From Congeria kusceri (taxonomy: Eukaryota > Mollusca > Bivalvia > Myida > Dreissenidae), in NCBI GenBank assembly GCA_027627225.1, contig CM051024.1, forward strand, positions 48,704,547-48,768,546: a stretch of DNA of 64,000 nucleotides. Reading direction: 5' to 3'. A program made the translations under genes and the position numbers. Shown here piece after piece: positions 24,648-35,510 of the stretch. Numbering within the stretch: the stretch's first letter is position 1; each line of letters opens with the position of its first letter. Under the pieces are notes generated by a model that saw only the letters and a program-made list of their open reading frames with translations, made no database searches and had not been told where the DNA came from.

Positions 24648-25347
24648 CTGCAGCACTATAATATCAATAAGCCTCCAACACTCAAAAATCAACACAGCAG
24701 ATGATATTCCAGCCAGGTGTATACAGTGTGCTATTTTTCGATCTTATAAAACCAGCTAGCAAGTTACACATGGTTGTGAGGGTGCTTTAGAGAATCGTTG
24801 GAGATGACCATTGAAATGCATAGAAATGTTACCCACCAGCATGGTCAATCATGTTGTGTAAGTAAATTAGCTGGATGTAATGTTTAGGCAATGTGTAAGA
24901 AATGTAGTCAATCAGTCTTAGTATCTAACATTGTCTTATATAATACATTTTAACTTTAGATCTACTACATTGAATTTGTTTACAGGCAAAGTGTAAATTT
25001 CTAATTTAATAATGAAATGCCAAATATGAAATGATAGCATTAGATCTATAAGTAGTCTAACTTAGGTGGAACTGCACAATTTTTTGTAAGACAAAATGAA
25101 TCAGCAATCGAGTCTGTGGCTCTGACACTGCAGTCTGTTTCACCAGCATGTACAGAAACATGTAGCATAGAGCCTAAAGTCTAGTCATCTACTTTAAACC
25201 TTTCATTTGTACAGTTTAATTAAATGTGTGCAGCACATAAAAAACTACACACAGATCATGTCTCTCCAACAAAGTTCTTAATGCTTTGTTGGCAGCCTCC
25301 ACCCAAGGACCTCTTCTCAGAAGAACTTTTTAGTACCAGATAGTGGA
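24648..25347. other. About 700-bp interruption inside the modular element, possible insertion
   Basis: The module pattern stops after GTTTATA at about 24647 and resumes with GGGCTTTCATATTTGATATG at about 25350. The edges CTGCAGCACTAT and AGATAGTGGACAG are imperfect inverted repeats of each other. This could be a worn transposon, but the evidence is weak. No ORF. Confidence 0.4.
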
Positions 25348-25527
25348 CAGGGCTTTCATATTTGATATGTGGCATCCTGTAGTGGGCCTCTACTAAGATT
25401 GTTCAAATGATACCCCTGGGGTCAAAACTGGCCACGCCCCAGGGGTCACATGGTTTATATAGGCTTGTATAGCAAAATGACTTTAAAAATCTTCTCCTCT
25501 GAAACCGCAAGGCCCAGACGTTTCATA

Positions 25528-26185
25528 CTGTAAATGTCCTTTTTGACGCGCAGGGCGCGTGTCATTTTAGGACCCCTACGCGTTTTAATGGAACCATTTT
25601 TTGTTTAATTTTGCCATTATCCAGAAATCAAGTTTTCATGTATGCGCACTTTCCAATGACGTAATACACATTATTACAGTCTAAATACGGCCGATGGGCT
25701 TTGTCTGCATGAGAAAATTCACTACGGTACTGTCTAAATTAATATCTTCGATCGACACGAGCTCACTCGCACGACGTAATGCACAATCATAGTCTAAATT
25801 ATAAACATGATCGACGTGATGAGCTGTGACACTGCAGACACACATGGAAAGTGGTTGAAAAGCATAACATAACACTATTTTACTTCATACTATAATGTTC
25901 TCAATTTTAGTCTCATTAGATAATAATAAATATTCATAATATCGTAATGAATTTTTGTGGTCCCATTCACTTGCGTCATATATGGTTGCGTGTAACCTGT
26001 ATAGTGGGCCATAGGTTTATTTATATACAGGAAATTCCGGATACATACATATGGCGGTCTATTTAATCATTTCTTTCGAAACTAACTTTAGTATTTAGTA
26101 AATGTTTAAAAAAATAGATTGACACAAATTATGTTGGGACCAAAAAATACCCCATGCGCGTCTATGTCAATAAGGACATTTACGG
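25528..26185. mobile_element. 658-bp inverted-repeat element with TA target duplication
   Basis: The left end CTGTAAATGTCCTTTTTGAC is mirrored by the right end AAGGACATTTACGG. TA lies on both sides (25526-25527 and 26186-26187). The corresponding module at about 45910 is uninterrupted (GGTTTCATATTTGGTATGTA), so the insertion point reads cleanly as TTTCA-TA-TTTGG. The element is more CpG-rich than its surroundings. A short minus-strand ORF (25681-25875) has no transposase motif. A TA duplication suits Tc1/mariner-like elements, but the family is not identified. Confidence 0.88.
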
Positions 26186-27668
26186 TATTTGGTATATAAC
26201 ATTATATAGTGGTCTTTTGCAAAGATTGTTCAATTGATGCCCCTGGGGTCAAAACTGTCCACACCCCAGGGCTCACATGGTTAATATAAATGTAAATAGC
26301 AAAATGACTTTAAAAAACTTCTCCTCTGAAACCACAAGGCCCAGAGGTTTCATATTTGGTTGGAAACATTGTATAAAGATTGTTCAAATGATGCCCCTGG
26401 GGTCAAAACTGGGCACACCCTAGGGGTCACCAGGTTTATATAGACTTAAATAGCAAAATGGCTTTAAAAATCTTCTCTGAAACTGCAAGGCCCAGAGGTT
26501 TCATATTTGATATGTAACATTGTATAGTGATCCTCTACAAAGACTGCTCAAATGATTCCCCTGGGGTCAAAACTGGCCACACCCCAGGGCTCACATGGTT
26601 GATATGGACTTAAATAGCAAGATGACTTTAAAAATCTTCTCCTCTGAAACTGCAAGGCCTAGAGGTTTCATATGTGGTATGTGACATTTTATAGTGGTCC
26701 TCTGCAAAGATTGTTCAAATGATGTCCCATTGGTCAAAACTGGCCCTGCCCTGGGGGTCACATTGTTTATATAGACTTAATAGCCAAATGACTTCAAAAT
26801 CTCCTGAAACCGCATTTTTTTCGTATGTGATATGTAACGTTGTATAGTGGTCCTCTACAAAGACTTTTCAAATTATGCCCCTGGGGTAAAAAGTGGCCAT
26901 GACCTGGGGCGTCACATGATTTATATAGACTTATATGGCAAGTGGGCCTTAAAAATCTTCCTTGTTGAAACCGTAAGGCCCAGAGGTTTTATTTTTTGCG
27001 TAAAACATTGTGGAGTGGTCCTCTACAAAGATTATTCCAATGATGTCCCTGGGGTTAAAATTGGCCACCCCCTGGGGGTCACAAGGTTTATATACATTTA
27101 AATAGCACAATGACTTGAAAAATCTCCTCTGATACCGCAAGGCCCAGTGTAATCACATTGGGTATGTGACATTGAAAAGTGGTCCACTATAAATAATGTT
27201 CAAATTATGCCCCTGGGGTACAAGGTGGCCATGCCCTGTGGGTCACATGGTTTATATAGACTAAAAAAATCTGAAACTGCAAGGCCCAGATCATTATACT
27301 CAGGTAAGGCGTGTAGTGCCATTTTTCCCTCTTGTTATTAGCCGTGCCATTTTTCCTTTATGCCTTAAACTCAGGTGAGCGACCTAGGGCCATTATGGCC
27401 CTCTTGTTAATTTTTTTATTTGGTAAATGGTCAACTTGAAGATTCTAAAACTGAATAAATATTCAAAACAGATCAGTAATATCCTTAAACATTGTTTATA
27501 AGTGGATACTATCAAAACTAAACACTTATTTATCCAAAAACACATTGAATTATTGAAAAAGGTAAATAAAACAAAAATCAATCTGACAAACCCAATAAAA
27601 TGTTCTAGGGTCGGGGCATTTTTTTAATGTAGGTCAGGTAACCTGAAACAAACATATTTATTTTACGG

Positions 27669-28342
27669 CTTATGTGAACAATTATGTAAATTTTAATTCC
27701 CAAAAGTATGCAACAGTTATTGGCTTACATTAAACCACTGTTGTAAGTTTGCATGCCCTAAAATTAAAAAAATTACCCATTTCTATTGGCATTCAATTTT
27801 TCCTGCTGCATAATTATCACAAGAAATCTAGGTCAGAAGTGATCTTAGTTAGACAGCTACACTGAAAAAAAGAAAGACAATAAAGTTATTTTTTATTTGA
27901 AGCTGCTCCACACTCAGTACTCTCTTTGTAATGGAACACTAAGTTATTCAGTCTGCAAATCAAATATAAACTTCAGTGATCATGAACAATCTGATAAAGT
28001 ACTTTACATGCCTGATTGTAATCCAGTAATTAAAATTTAATCTGCTAATAGAGGCTTTATTGATTTACAGAGTTTGTTTCAATTATTTCATTGAACTTTG
28101 AAGTTATTTTGAAGTGTTTTCATGTGATTTGTGGTTTGTTGTGAATGGGAAATAGGTGAAATTTTTATCAGTGGAACTTTGCTGAAATTTGTAATTTTGT
28201 GCATATAAGATATAGTGCACTTGGGCGTACAGAGGTATCTGAGAATGTCTATCTAATGGCAGGTGTACTAGCTGTCACCTAAAGAAAATTTGGATTTTTT
28301 TTATAAAGATCTACATTATGTCAACTTGAGTTTCATCTTGTT
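27669..28342. other. Non-coding sequence, nothing recognised
   Basis: AT-rich; no repeat shared within the window is visible. Confidence 0.5.
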
Positions 28343-29232
28343 AGCTCGACTTTTCCAAGAAAAAAGCAAGTAATTGTTGTCACTCTGTCGTCTGCGTCTG
28401 CATCTGTGTAAGTTAAGTTTTTCTGTTAAGTTTTTTGGTTAATTTTGTTAAGTTTTTCAGTTAAGTTTTTTTGTCAGAGTCCATTTCTCAAAAACTATCA
28501 AAGGTATCCATTTGAAACTTTCAGTACTTGTTCACTAACAAAAGGGAACGACGATACAACAAGGCAGGTACTCCTGTGATTTGTATTTCCAGAGTTATCT
28601 GCCCTTGATTGGACTTACAACTTAGCATATTTTGACAAGTTTTTGGTAATAATTTTGTTTCAATAACTATCAAAGGCATTAAATTGAAACTCAAGGTACT
28701 TGTTTATAGTGCTGACGCCATTCTGCAGACAAGAGGAGGTAACTCTTTCAAGGAATCTGTTGGGGTTATTACCCTTTCTCCAACAATTTTACTTTTAGGT
28801 CAAATTTCTCAATACCTATATGAGCTATTGACTTGAAACTTAAAGTACTTGATCACAGTGATGAACTTATTCTGTAGACACGAGGATATGACTCTTTTAA
28901 GGATTTTCTTGAGTTATTGCCCTTTGTTTAATTCTTGCTTTAGGTCAGTTTTCACAATATCTATAACAGGTATTAACTTGAAACACAAAATACATGATCA
29001 CAGTTATGAAACCATTCTGTAGACAAGATAAGGTAAATATATCAAGTATTTTGGTGGAGTTATTGCCCTTCTTCAACGTAGAATTTTGCTTTAGGTCAAA
29101 TTTCTCATTACCTGTATTGACTTGAAATTCAACATACTTTATGACAGTGATGAACCTATTCTATAAACAAAAGCCCAGATTACTATTAATACGAGAAAGA
29201 CTAGCGTCCAGCAACCGTAGGTGATGCTCTTG
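28343..29232 (+). mobile_element. Modular element (family G) ending in GCTCTTG
   Basis: It begins AGCTCGACTTTTCCAAGAAA and has about five modules of roughly 150 bp with CAATACCTATATGAGCTATT, TTGACTTGAAACTTAAAGTA, CTTGATCACAGTGATGAA and GAGTTATTGCCCTT. It ends CAGCAACCGTAGGTGATGCT then CTTG. No coding sequence. Confidence 0.82.
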
Positions 29233-29347
29233 TATTATAACTTTATAGTGGAAATTTTCATAAAGGTAAAAATGGTGAAATGCCTATGCATTGCACAGAT
29301 TATTGTTCTGATTCAATAATGTCATTTTTAATTGGAACGATATAATT

Positions 29348-29519
29348 GACGACACTGTCCGCTTTCAGTGGATTTATGTTTAGAAGAGACTGCCTTGAAA
29401 CAATATATACCATAAAAGCGGAAAATGTCATCCTGGATTAGCCTGTGTGGACTGCACAGGCTAATCCGGGACACCACTTTACGCACATGCATCAAGTCCG
29501 TTTTCCCACGAGACACCTC
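29348..29519. mobile_element. Palindromic MITE, copy 3 (5' truncated)
   Basis: Only the spacer (TCAGTGGATTTATGTTTAGA), the second palindrome (GATTAGCCTGTGTGGACTGC) and the right end (TTTTCCCACGAGACACCTC) remain. Confidence 0.88.
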
Positions 29520-30459
29520 AATTATATTTACACATAAACTATAATTTCTATATAATCATAACTGTGCTGTTATTTATATTTACCTGTAAAAAATACGTTA
29601 AAAAAATGGACCAAAGATGTTAGAAAGTTTTGCTGTATAATATAATAACAATCATCTTGTATTGCATCTACAAAAAAAAAAATCTGCTTTCCTAAACATT
29701 TAGTCCTTACATTAGAATGTCTTAACAAAAATAAGATTTGTTTCATTTTTGACAATTAGTTCCAAAACAAGTTGTTGATATTTTCTTGTAAAAACAAACC
29801 GGCTTTATATGAAACTGAAAATAACACAATCCTTAATTCTTTACATTTGCAAGAATATTTTGTGTTTAATTGAAAAAAATCTGAGCTTTTTACTGGGGTG
29901 TGAATGCCTAAGAACATTTTCTTACAGTTTGTTTATTTCTCTTTGAGGTTATCGAGGAGTTAATCTAGGAAAACATTTGTGCGTGAAGTGAAAAATATAT
30001 GGTATGAAATGTGGAACCAAAAATTGTAAACCTGATATTGATACAAGAATATACTCATGAATTTCTGATTAATGGCAAGCATAAAGCATAAGGAACTTTT
30101 CTTGGATTATTTTCAGATTCTATTTTGAATGTTACAAGAAAAATGAATAGATGTCTGGAAATTGGGGTGATTTTTCTGGGCACATGATTGAGTCACATTA
30201 TTTGTTATTTGGGAATAAATCAGAGAGTGTGTGTCAGATTTTGTTACATGGATTTATTTTGGAAATACAGGTTCTGAGCAGTTAAAGCTTCAGGTGTTTC
30301 ATGCTTTGATTTTTTATCCGATTGCTTAGTTTCTGAGATATACCATATTGGACTGATAACTTGATAACTTGATAAATAGGGGGTATATTTGAGGATAAGG
30401 AAAGTGCACCATAAAACGGAAAAATGTGGGAAGGCGAAACTTTGGAGTTTTTTTCTCAG
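29520..30459. other. Non-coding intronic sequence
   Basis: No shared repeat is visible. Minus-strand ORFs at 29570-29755, 30244-30516 and 30326-30565 show no motifs; the latter two overlap the candidate exon at 30460 antisense. Confidence 0.45.
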
Positions 30460-30522
30460 AATCTTCAGGCTCAACTGTCGTTGGAGGAAGTTTTTGAAAA
30501 TGGCGGCGAAATACACAGAACG
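30460..30522 (+). CDS. Candidate 63-nt exon of the Limpet-like gene
   Basis: A pyrimidine-rich acceptor (TTTTTTTCTCAG) ends at 30459 and a donor GTAAGG begins at 30523. The 63 nt between them are 21 open codons, starting NLQAQLSLEEVFENGGEIHR, and are phase 0 at both ends. That phase fits exactly between the candidate exon at 10580-10657 and the solid exon at 43306. The peptide is charged and looks protein-like, but I do not recognise it as a domain. Alternatively, an in-frame ATG at 30424 could make this an alternative first exon reading from 30424 to the same donor. Alternative 5' starts would be unsurprising, because Limpet/LIM-9 genes are known to make several isoforms. The call rests on splice signals and phase alone. 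Confidence 0.42.
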
Positions 30523-30754
30523 GTAAGGTGCATTTGTGGCTTGAAATGTTACATGTCATGGTCACATGGTGACCTATTTATACTGTTTATAATACACATT
30601 TCAAGAAAATGTTTTGCTAGCATGTAATATAACATTTGTGCGTCCATGATACATGTAACTCAGTTGTAAGTAGGAAAGACATTGAATTTGCTTGTGATAT
30701 GTTGACATATTGTATAATTTACTTGTTAAAACTATTAAGTGGGAAAAAATCATT

Positions 30755-30985
30755 GAGGCGTGTCATGGGAAAATCTTGTTTAATGCATGTGCGTAAAGTG
30801 TCATCCGCATAGGCTAATTCGGGACGACACTTTCCACCTACAGTGGATTTATGTTTAGAAGATAATTCCTTTAAACAGAAAATACCACAAAAGCGGAAAG
30901 TTTCGTCCTGGATTAGCCTGTGCGGACTGCACAGGCTGATCCGGGACGACACTTTACACATGCATTAAGCCCGTGACATGCCACC
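30755..30985. mobile_element. Palindromic MITE, copy 4 (internal deletions)
   Basis: It starts GAGGCGTGTCATGGGAAAAT. The first palindrome is shortened (only CATAGGCTAATTCGGGACG remains of its right arm); the second is complete. The right terminus is damaged (CCGTGACATGCCACC). Confidence 0.85.
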
Positions 30986-32160
30986 AGGCCACAATTGTAC
31001 ATGGCAACAATATGAAAGTGCTTCTAAGTCTTCTGAAATAAGTCCATACGTTTTATGTCAACGCCTTCACAAGCTTTAAAATTGATGAATGGAGAGCATG
31101 GCAAAATAGAATTTTCTTGTATGAATTTCATAAAATCAGTACTACATGCGTGTAATAAGCATTGTTTATGTAATCATAGTTCCTGTGCTCAAAATTTGGT
31201 ACCTGGCAAAATGTGTGAGTGTGTTGTATGTCATGAAAGAAGTCAGTATTATATATGGTGGCACTTTTACAATCTGCACGTAGGTGATACGTTCTGAAGA
31301 ACATGTCGACGGAAAACCTGCTTAGGAAAATAATTTTGAATGCGCTTTGTTCTGTTCTTAAATCAGTGCAATGTAATCAACACAATTTGATTGTGACATG
31401 CAACCTGCATCCATAGTTAACTCATTTCTCAAAACTGGGTGGCAATAACAATACCTGGCAAATAAGTAAATTTGCTAGTCAATTTCGTTCCGTGGTGACA
31501 TTCAAGATTGAAATGTATGTATTACTTTCTCAAGAACCTGTGCGGGTGATGAACATGAAGAAAATAGGAATGTACCTTGTTATTGTCCTAAAATCAGTGC
31601 TGTGTAAAAAACACCATTTGATTGTGACAGTTGCAATCATATTTTATTAAGACACGCAATCATAGTGTACATACTTCTCAAAAATCTTGGGTGGCGAAAG
31701 GCAAAAGCTGGCCCAAAATATGAAATGGCTAATAAGTGAAATACTTGCTGGAGATCAGACAGCTGGGTTATCAGCTTTATTTCAGAAATTCTGGCAAAAA
31801 CACAGGTTAACTTTGGAAACTGCCAGACTGATATTTAATGATCAGACTAGACCACTGCATTCTTAGACCTATAATGATTTTGACAGATTTGATTAGAGAA
31901 AATGTTATTAAATGCAAACTTACCAACCAGTACCATTGCATATTGCATAATTACTTATGATACAATTGTGTATAATTTAGATATTCAAAAGTAATTGACT
32001 GGTTGATACATGAATTATGTAATTGATAATTGTATTGCTTAAAATTGTTAGATTTTGAGCTTGATCAATTGGGCAGTTTGTTGTTTGGTTGGTTGATTTG
32101 CTTTGATTGATTGATTTTATATGGTTGATTTATAGAAATGGTTCAGTTCAGCTTGGATTT
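30986..32160. other. Non-coding intronic sequence
   Basis: A loosely repeated segment (about 31330-31450 and 31560-31710) shares GTTCTTAAATCAGTGCAATG-like and CACAATTTGATTGTGACA motifs, an old local duplication. Nothing else is seen. Confidence 0.5.
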
Positions 32161-32710
32161 TTATTCCCCCAGCATCTTGATGCGGGGAATATAGTGATTG
32201 TCCTGTCGGTCTGTCCATGATTCCACCTGTACGAGGTTAACTAGATTTTGCCATTTGGTCTAGCACCAACACCGCTTACAACAACACCTGGATACTTACA
32301 CAGTTGTTGCTTATGACTATTCCCAATCCACTCATATCACCCAACTTCACTTTGACCTAGACCTTGACCTAATGTGGACTTTTCAATGGTCTATTTCTTG
32401 GTTAACTACATCTCACCATTTCGTGTAGAAACCAGCACCGGTTACTACAACACTTGGATACGCAGTTGATGCTTATGATCATTCCCAGTCCACCCAAATC
32501 ACCCAACCTTGCTTTGACCTTGACCAAAATTTGACTTAATTAATTCAAATGGGCTATTTTTTGGTGCAATAACAACACTTACTACAACCCCCAGATACTA
32601 TCGTCTGCTACATTTGTTTCTTATGATCATTCCCAATCCACCTATATCACCCAACCTCACTTTGACCGTGACCTAATTTGGACTAAGTATAATTCAAATG
32701 GGCTGTCCAG
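32161..32710 (+). repeat. Dispersed repeat family with GGCATCTTGAT start, copy 3 (longest)
   Basis: It starts CCCCCAGCATCTTGATGCGG. Three submodules each carry ACAACACTTGGATA-, CCAATCCACCCATATCACCC- and TTTGACCTTGACCTAATTTG-type motifs. It is the fullest copy of the family in this window. Confidence 0.8.
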
Positions 32711-32759
32711 TACCAACCAAGCATGTGTGTTAATGGAACATAGCATCTTGTTTAGATTA

Positions 32760-33200
32760 TTTACTGGTTGGTAAATTAGTTGGCTGCTAGGTTGGTTGGT
32801 GGTTTGTCGGTGTGTTTCATTGGTCGGTTGGTTGGTTGTTTGGATTGTGTTTTGGTTAGTTGACTGCTTGGGTAGTTGGCTGTTTGGTTGGTTGGTTGGT
32901 GATTGGTTGATTAGTCGTTGATGCTGGATTGGTTGGTTGGTTTAAACACTGTATCGTGGTTGGTTAGTTGGCTGCTTGGTTGGTTGGTTGGTTGGTGATT
33001 GGTTGATTAGTCAGTGATGCATCTTTGGTTGGTTAGTTGGCTGCTTGGTTGGTTGGTTGGTGATTGGTTGATTAGTCAGTGATGCATCTTTTGTTGGTTA
33101 GTTGGCTGCTTGGTTTGTTGGTTGGTGATTGATTGATTAGTCAGTGATGCGATGCATCTTTTGTTGGTTTGTTGGTTGCTAATTCTTGTTTGGCTGGCTG
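32760..33200. repeat. TTGG-rich minisatellite, about 70-80 bp units
   Basis: Runs of TTGG alternate with TTAGTTGGCTGC and GTGATTGGTTGATTAGTCAG then TGATGCATCTT. About four higher-order units are visible between 32930 and 33170, with looser TTGGTTGG sequence before and after. Confidence 0.85.
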
Positions 33201-33879
33201 ATCCACTGGCTGTTCCTGTTTTTGGTTGGTTAATGGATAGATTGAACGGATAGTTGAACATATTTCTGGAAAACCGATTCAATTTGATTTGAAAAATGAT
33301 TCATTTCTGAAAACAACAATTTTGACAAATATTAATAGTCACACGATGAGTTCAATTTCTTGAAACAGATTTTGCATGTTTTCCTTAAGAATCATAAATT
33401 CATAACCAAATTCAATCTGGAATAGTGGTTAAAGTTGTCAGAATGATGTATGGAAACATAAATAATTCTGAAATAGAAGTTGTTTACTTCATTACAAACA
33501 TCAATAAAAGTCTGGTAAACATCTCAGCAAAAAAATAAACTATCCAACAAGCGTGAACTATCAAAAATGCACAGGAACTGTACACGATACATAGAAATCT
33601 ATCATTTTCAGCACTTGAAAGTATGTGTGAAAAGCCATTAACTACAACAGTCTAATGGCAATTATTTCACTTGCAATTCTTTTTTGAACATTTGATGGAA
33701 CTTTGGGTTTTATTCTACATGGCAAATTTGTCAATGTAGTTGGTGATTCATCTCCAATAATGAGAAGTACAAAGTAAAGAATAACAAAGTGTATTTATAT
33801 TTATGTAGGGAATTATTATTGTCCCAAAACTGACTGATAATGACTGTACTCATTATGGTGGTAGAAGTTTAGGCAGTAA
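33201..33879. other. Non-coding intronic sequence
   Basis: AT-rich; nothing recognised. Confidence 0.5.
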
Positions 33880-33935
33880 CATTGTTGATGATGATTATGA
33901 TAGTGATGGTGATGATGATGATGATGATGATAGTT
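33880..33935. repeat. GAT microsatellite
   Basis: Imperfect (GAT)n including GATGATGATGATGATGATGA; a second, pure run lies at about 34326-34355. Confidence 0.9.
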
Positions 33936-33951
33936 GCTATATAAGTATGTA

Positions 33952-34255
33952 GTGTGGGTGGGTAGGAACCAGCCACCCAGTTAGCTCAGATGATAGAGCA
34001 CCATGCTAGTGTTCCGGTGGTCGTGGGTTTGAGCCCCGCATAGCCACACTTTTCTTCCCAGGTTTACTTTAATGTTGTCAGACGTACAGCGCATGAGTGC
34101 CTGGAGTCGGCCAAACGGTTACTGGGAGGAGGAGTGTAGTATGGGTGGGTAAGAACCAGCCCCCCCCCCCCGGTTCCCTCAGATGGTCGAGCGCCGTGCT
34201 AGTGTTCCAGCGGCCGTGGGTTCAAGCCCCACACATGGTGCTTTTTTCTTCCCAG
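33952..34255 (+). mobile_element. Two tandem tRNA-derived SINE-like units
   Basis: Unit 1 (about 33952-34065) has TTAGCTCAGATGATAGAGCA, an A-box-like region, and GGTTTGAGCCC at 34026-34036, a B-box-like site. Unit 2 (about 34136-34250) repeats the layout with CCTCAGATGGTCGAGCGCCG and GGTTCAAGCCCC. Both are preceded by GGGTGGGTA.GAACCAGCC and followed by CTTTT.TTCCCAGGTT. The acceptor-stem sequences do not pair, so these are tRNA-like promoter heads, not working tRNA genes. Confidence 0.65.
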
Positions 34256-34550
34256 GTTGAATTTATATATTATGATAATGACAGTGACCATGATATTACA
34301 TTGGTGGAGGTGGTTCTAGTATCTGTGATGATGATGATGATGATGATGATGATGGTGGTAGTTTTGGTAGTGGTGGTTGTGGCAGTGACGTGATGATAAT
34401 ATCACGACTTTGATTGTATAGCATGTTGTATAAACCATTATAATAACTGAGATAATTATTATTATTAATGTTTGCTACATAATGGTGAGTAGTCCTAGGA
34501 AACTATGGTAGTGTTTTCACCAGTTGTCTTTGAAGCAATATTAGATGACA

Positions 34551-35510
34551 GAATGAGTTTGCATTAGTAGATCATCATGACTGATTCTTCACATGAGTTT
34601 GCATTAGTAGATCATCATGACTGATTCTTCACATGAGTTTGCATTAGTAGATCATCATGACTGATTCTCCACATGAGTTTGCATTAGTAGATCATCATGA
34701 CTGATTCTCCACATGAGTTTGCATTAGTAGATCATCATGACTGATTCTTCACATGAGTTTGCATTAGTAGATCATCATGACTGATTCTTCACATGAGTTT
34801 GCATTAGTAGATCATCATGACTGATTCTTCACATGAGTTTGCATTAGTAGATCATCATGACTGATTCTCCACATGAGTTTGCATTAGTAGATCATCATGA
34901 CTGATTCTTCACATGAGTTTGCATTAGTAGATCATCATGACTGATTCTCCACATGAGTTTGCATTAGTAGATCATCATGACTGATTCTTCACATGAGTTT
35001 GCATTAGTAGATCATCATGACTGATTCTCCGCATGAGTTTGCATTAGTAGATCATCATGACTGATTCTCCGCATGAGTTTGCATTAGTAGATCATCATGA
35101 CTGATTCTCCACATGAGTTTGCATTAGTAGATCATCATGACTGATTCTTCACATGAGTTTGCATTAGTAGATCATCATGACTGATTCTTCACATGAGTTC
35201 GCATTAGTAGATCATCATGACTGATTCTTCACATGAGTTCGCATTAGTAGATCATCATGACTGATTCTTCACATGAGTTCGCATTAGTAGATCATCATGA
35301 CTGATTCTTCACATGAGTTCGCATTAGTAGATCATCATGACTGATTCTTCACATGAGTTCGCATTAGTAGATCATCATGACTGATTCTTCACATGAGTTT
35401 GCATTAGTTGATCATCATGACTGATTCTTCACATGAGTTTGCATTAGTAGATCATCATGACTGATTCTTCACATGAGTTTGCATTAGTAGATCATCATGA
35501 CTGATTCTCC
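34551..35510. repeat. 40-bp minisatellite, 24 copies
   Basis: The unit is ACATGAGTTTGCATTAGTAG then ATCATCATGACTGATTCTCC. Copies differ at few sites: CTCC/CTTC; GAGTTT/GAGTTC, with GAGTTC confined to a run of copies around 35195-35380; and GCATGAG in two adjacent copies near 35031 and 35071. Clustered variants point to local copy-number growth. Confidence 0.97.

Larger units (their letters stand above)
23616..27406 (+). mobile_element. Large modular AGCTCACTGAGC element (family B2)
   Basis: It starts AGCTCACTGAGCAGAAAGTG and ends CAGGTGAGCGACCTAGGGCC, ATTATGGCC, CTCTTG. Both sides are flanked by TTAATTTTT (23607-23615 and 27407-27415), consistent with a 9-bp target duplication, although the T-run leaves the exact length open. 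Around 20 modules of about 165 bp carry GCAAAATGACTTTAAAAATC, CGCAAGGCCCAGAGGTTTCA, GTGGTCCTCTACAAAGATTG and CCCCTGGGGTCAAAACTGGC. The termini AGCTCACCTGA / TCAGGTGAGC form a short inverted repeat. No coding sequence is seen. The right half aligns module by module with 45697-47143. Confidence 0.88.
23537..27668. mobile_element. Family M element split by a large modular insertion
   Basis: The left part (23537-23615) has CGTAAAAAAAAATATGTTTG then TTTGAGGTTAC. The right part (27407-27668) ends GGTAACCTGAAACAAACATA then TTTATTTTACGG, the inverted complement of the left end. The uninterrupted relative is at 20918-21247 in the opposite orientation. The intervening 3.8 kb is the family B element at 23616-27406. 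Confidence 0.8.

Noticed and set aside
30500..30522. Alternative start ATGGCGGCG in strong context near the candidate exon
   Set aside because: It would leave phase 2 at the donor, which does not fit the phase-0 exon at 43306, while the overlapping frame does fit.
33972..34046. Possible tRNA gene
   Set aside because: A- and B-box-like sequences are present but the acceptor arms do not pair and the unit is repeated nearby, so a tRNA-derived SINE is more likely.
34551..35510. CRISPR-like regular repeats
   Set aside because: There are no distinct spacers between repeats; the array is a simple tandem satellite in a eukaryotic genome.
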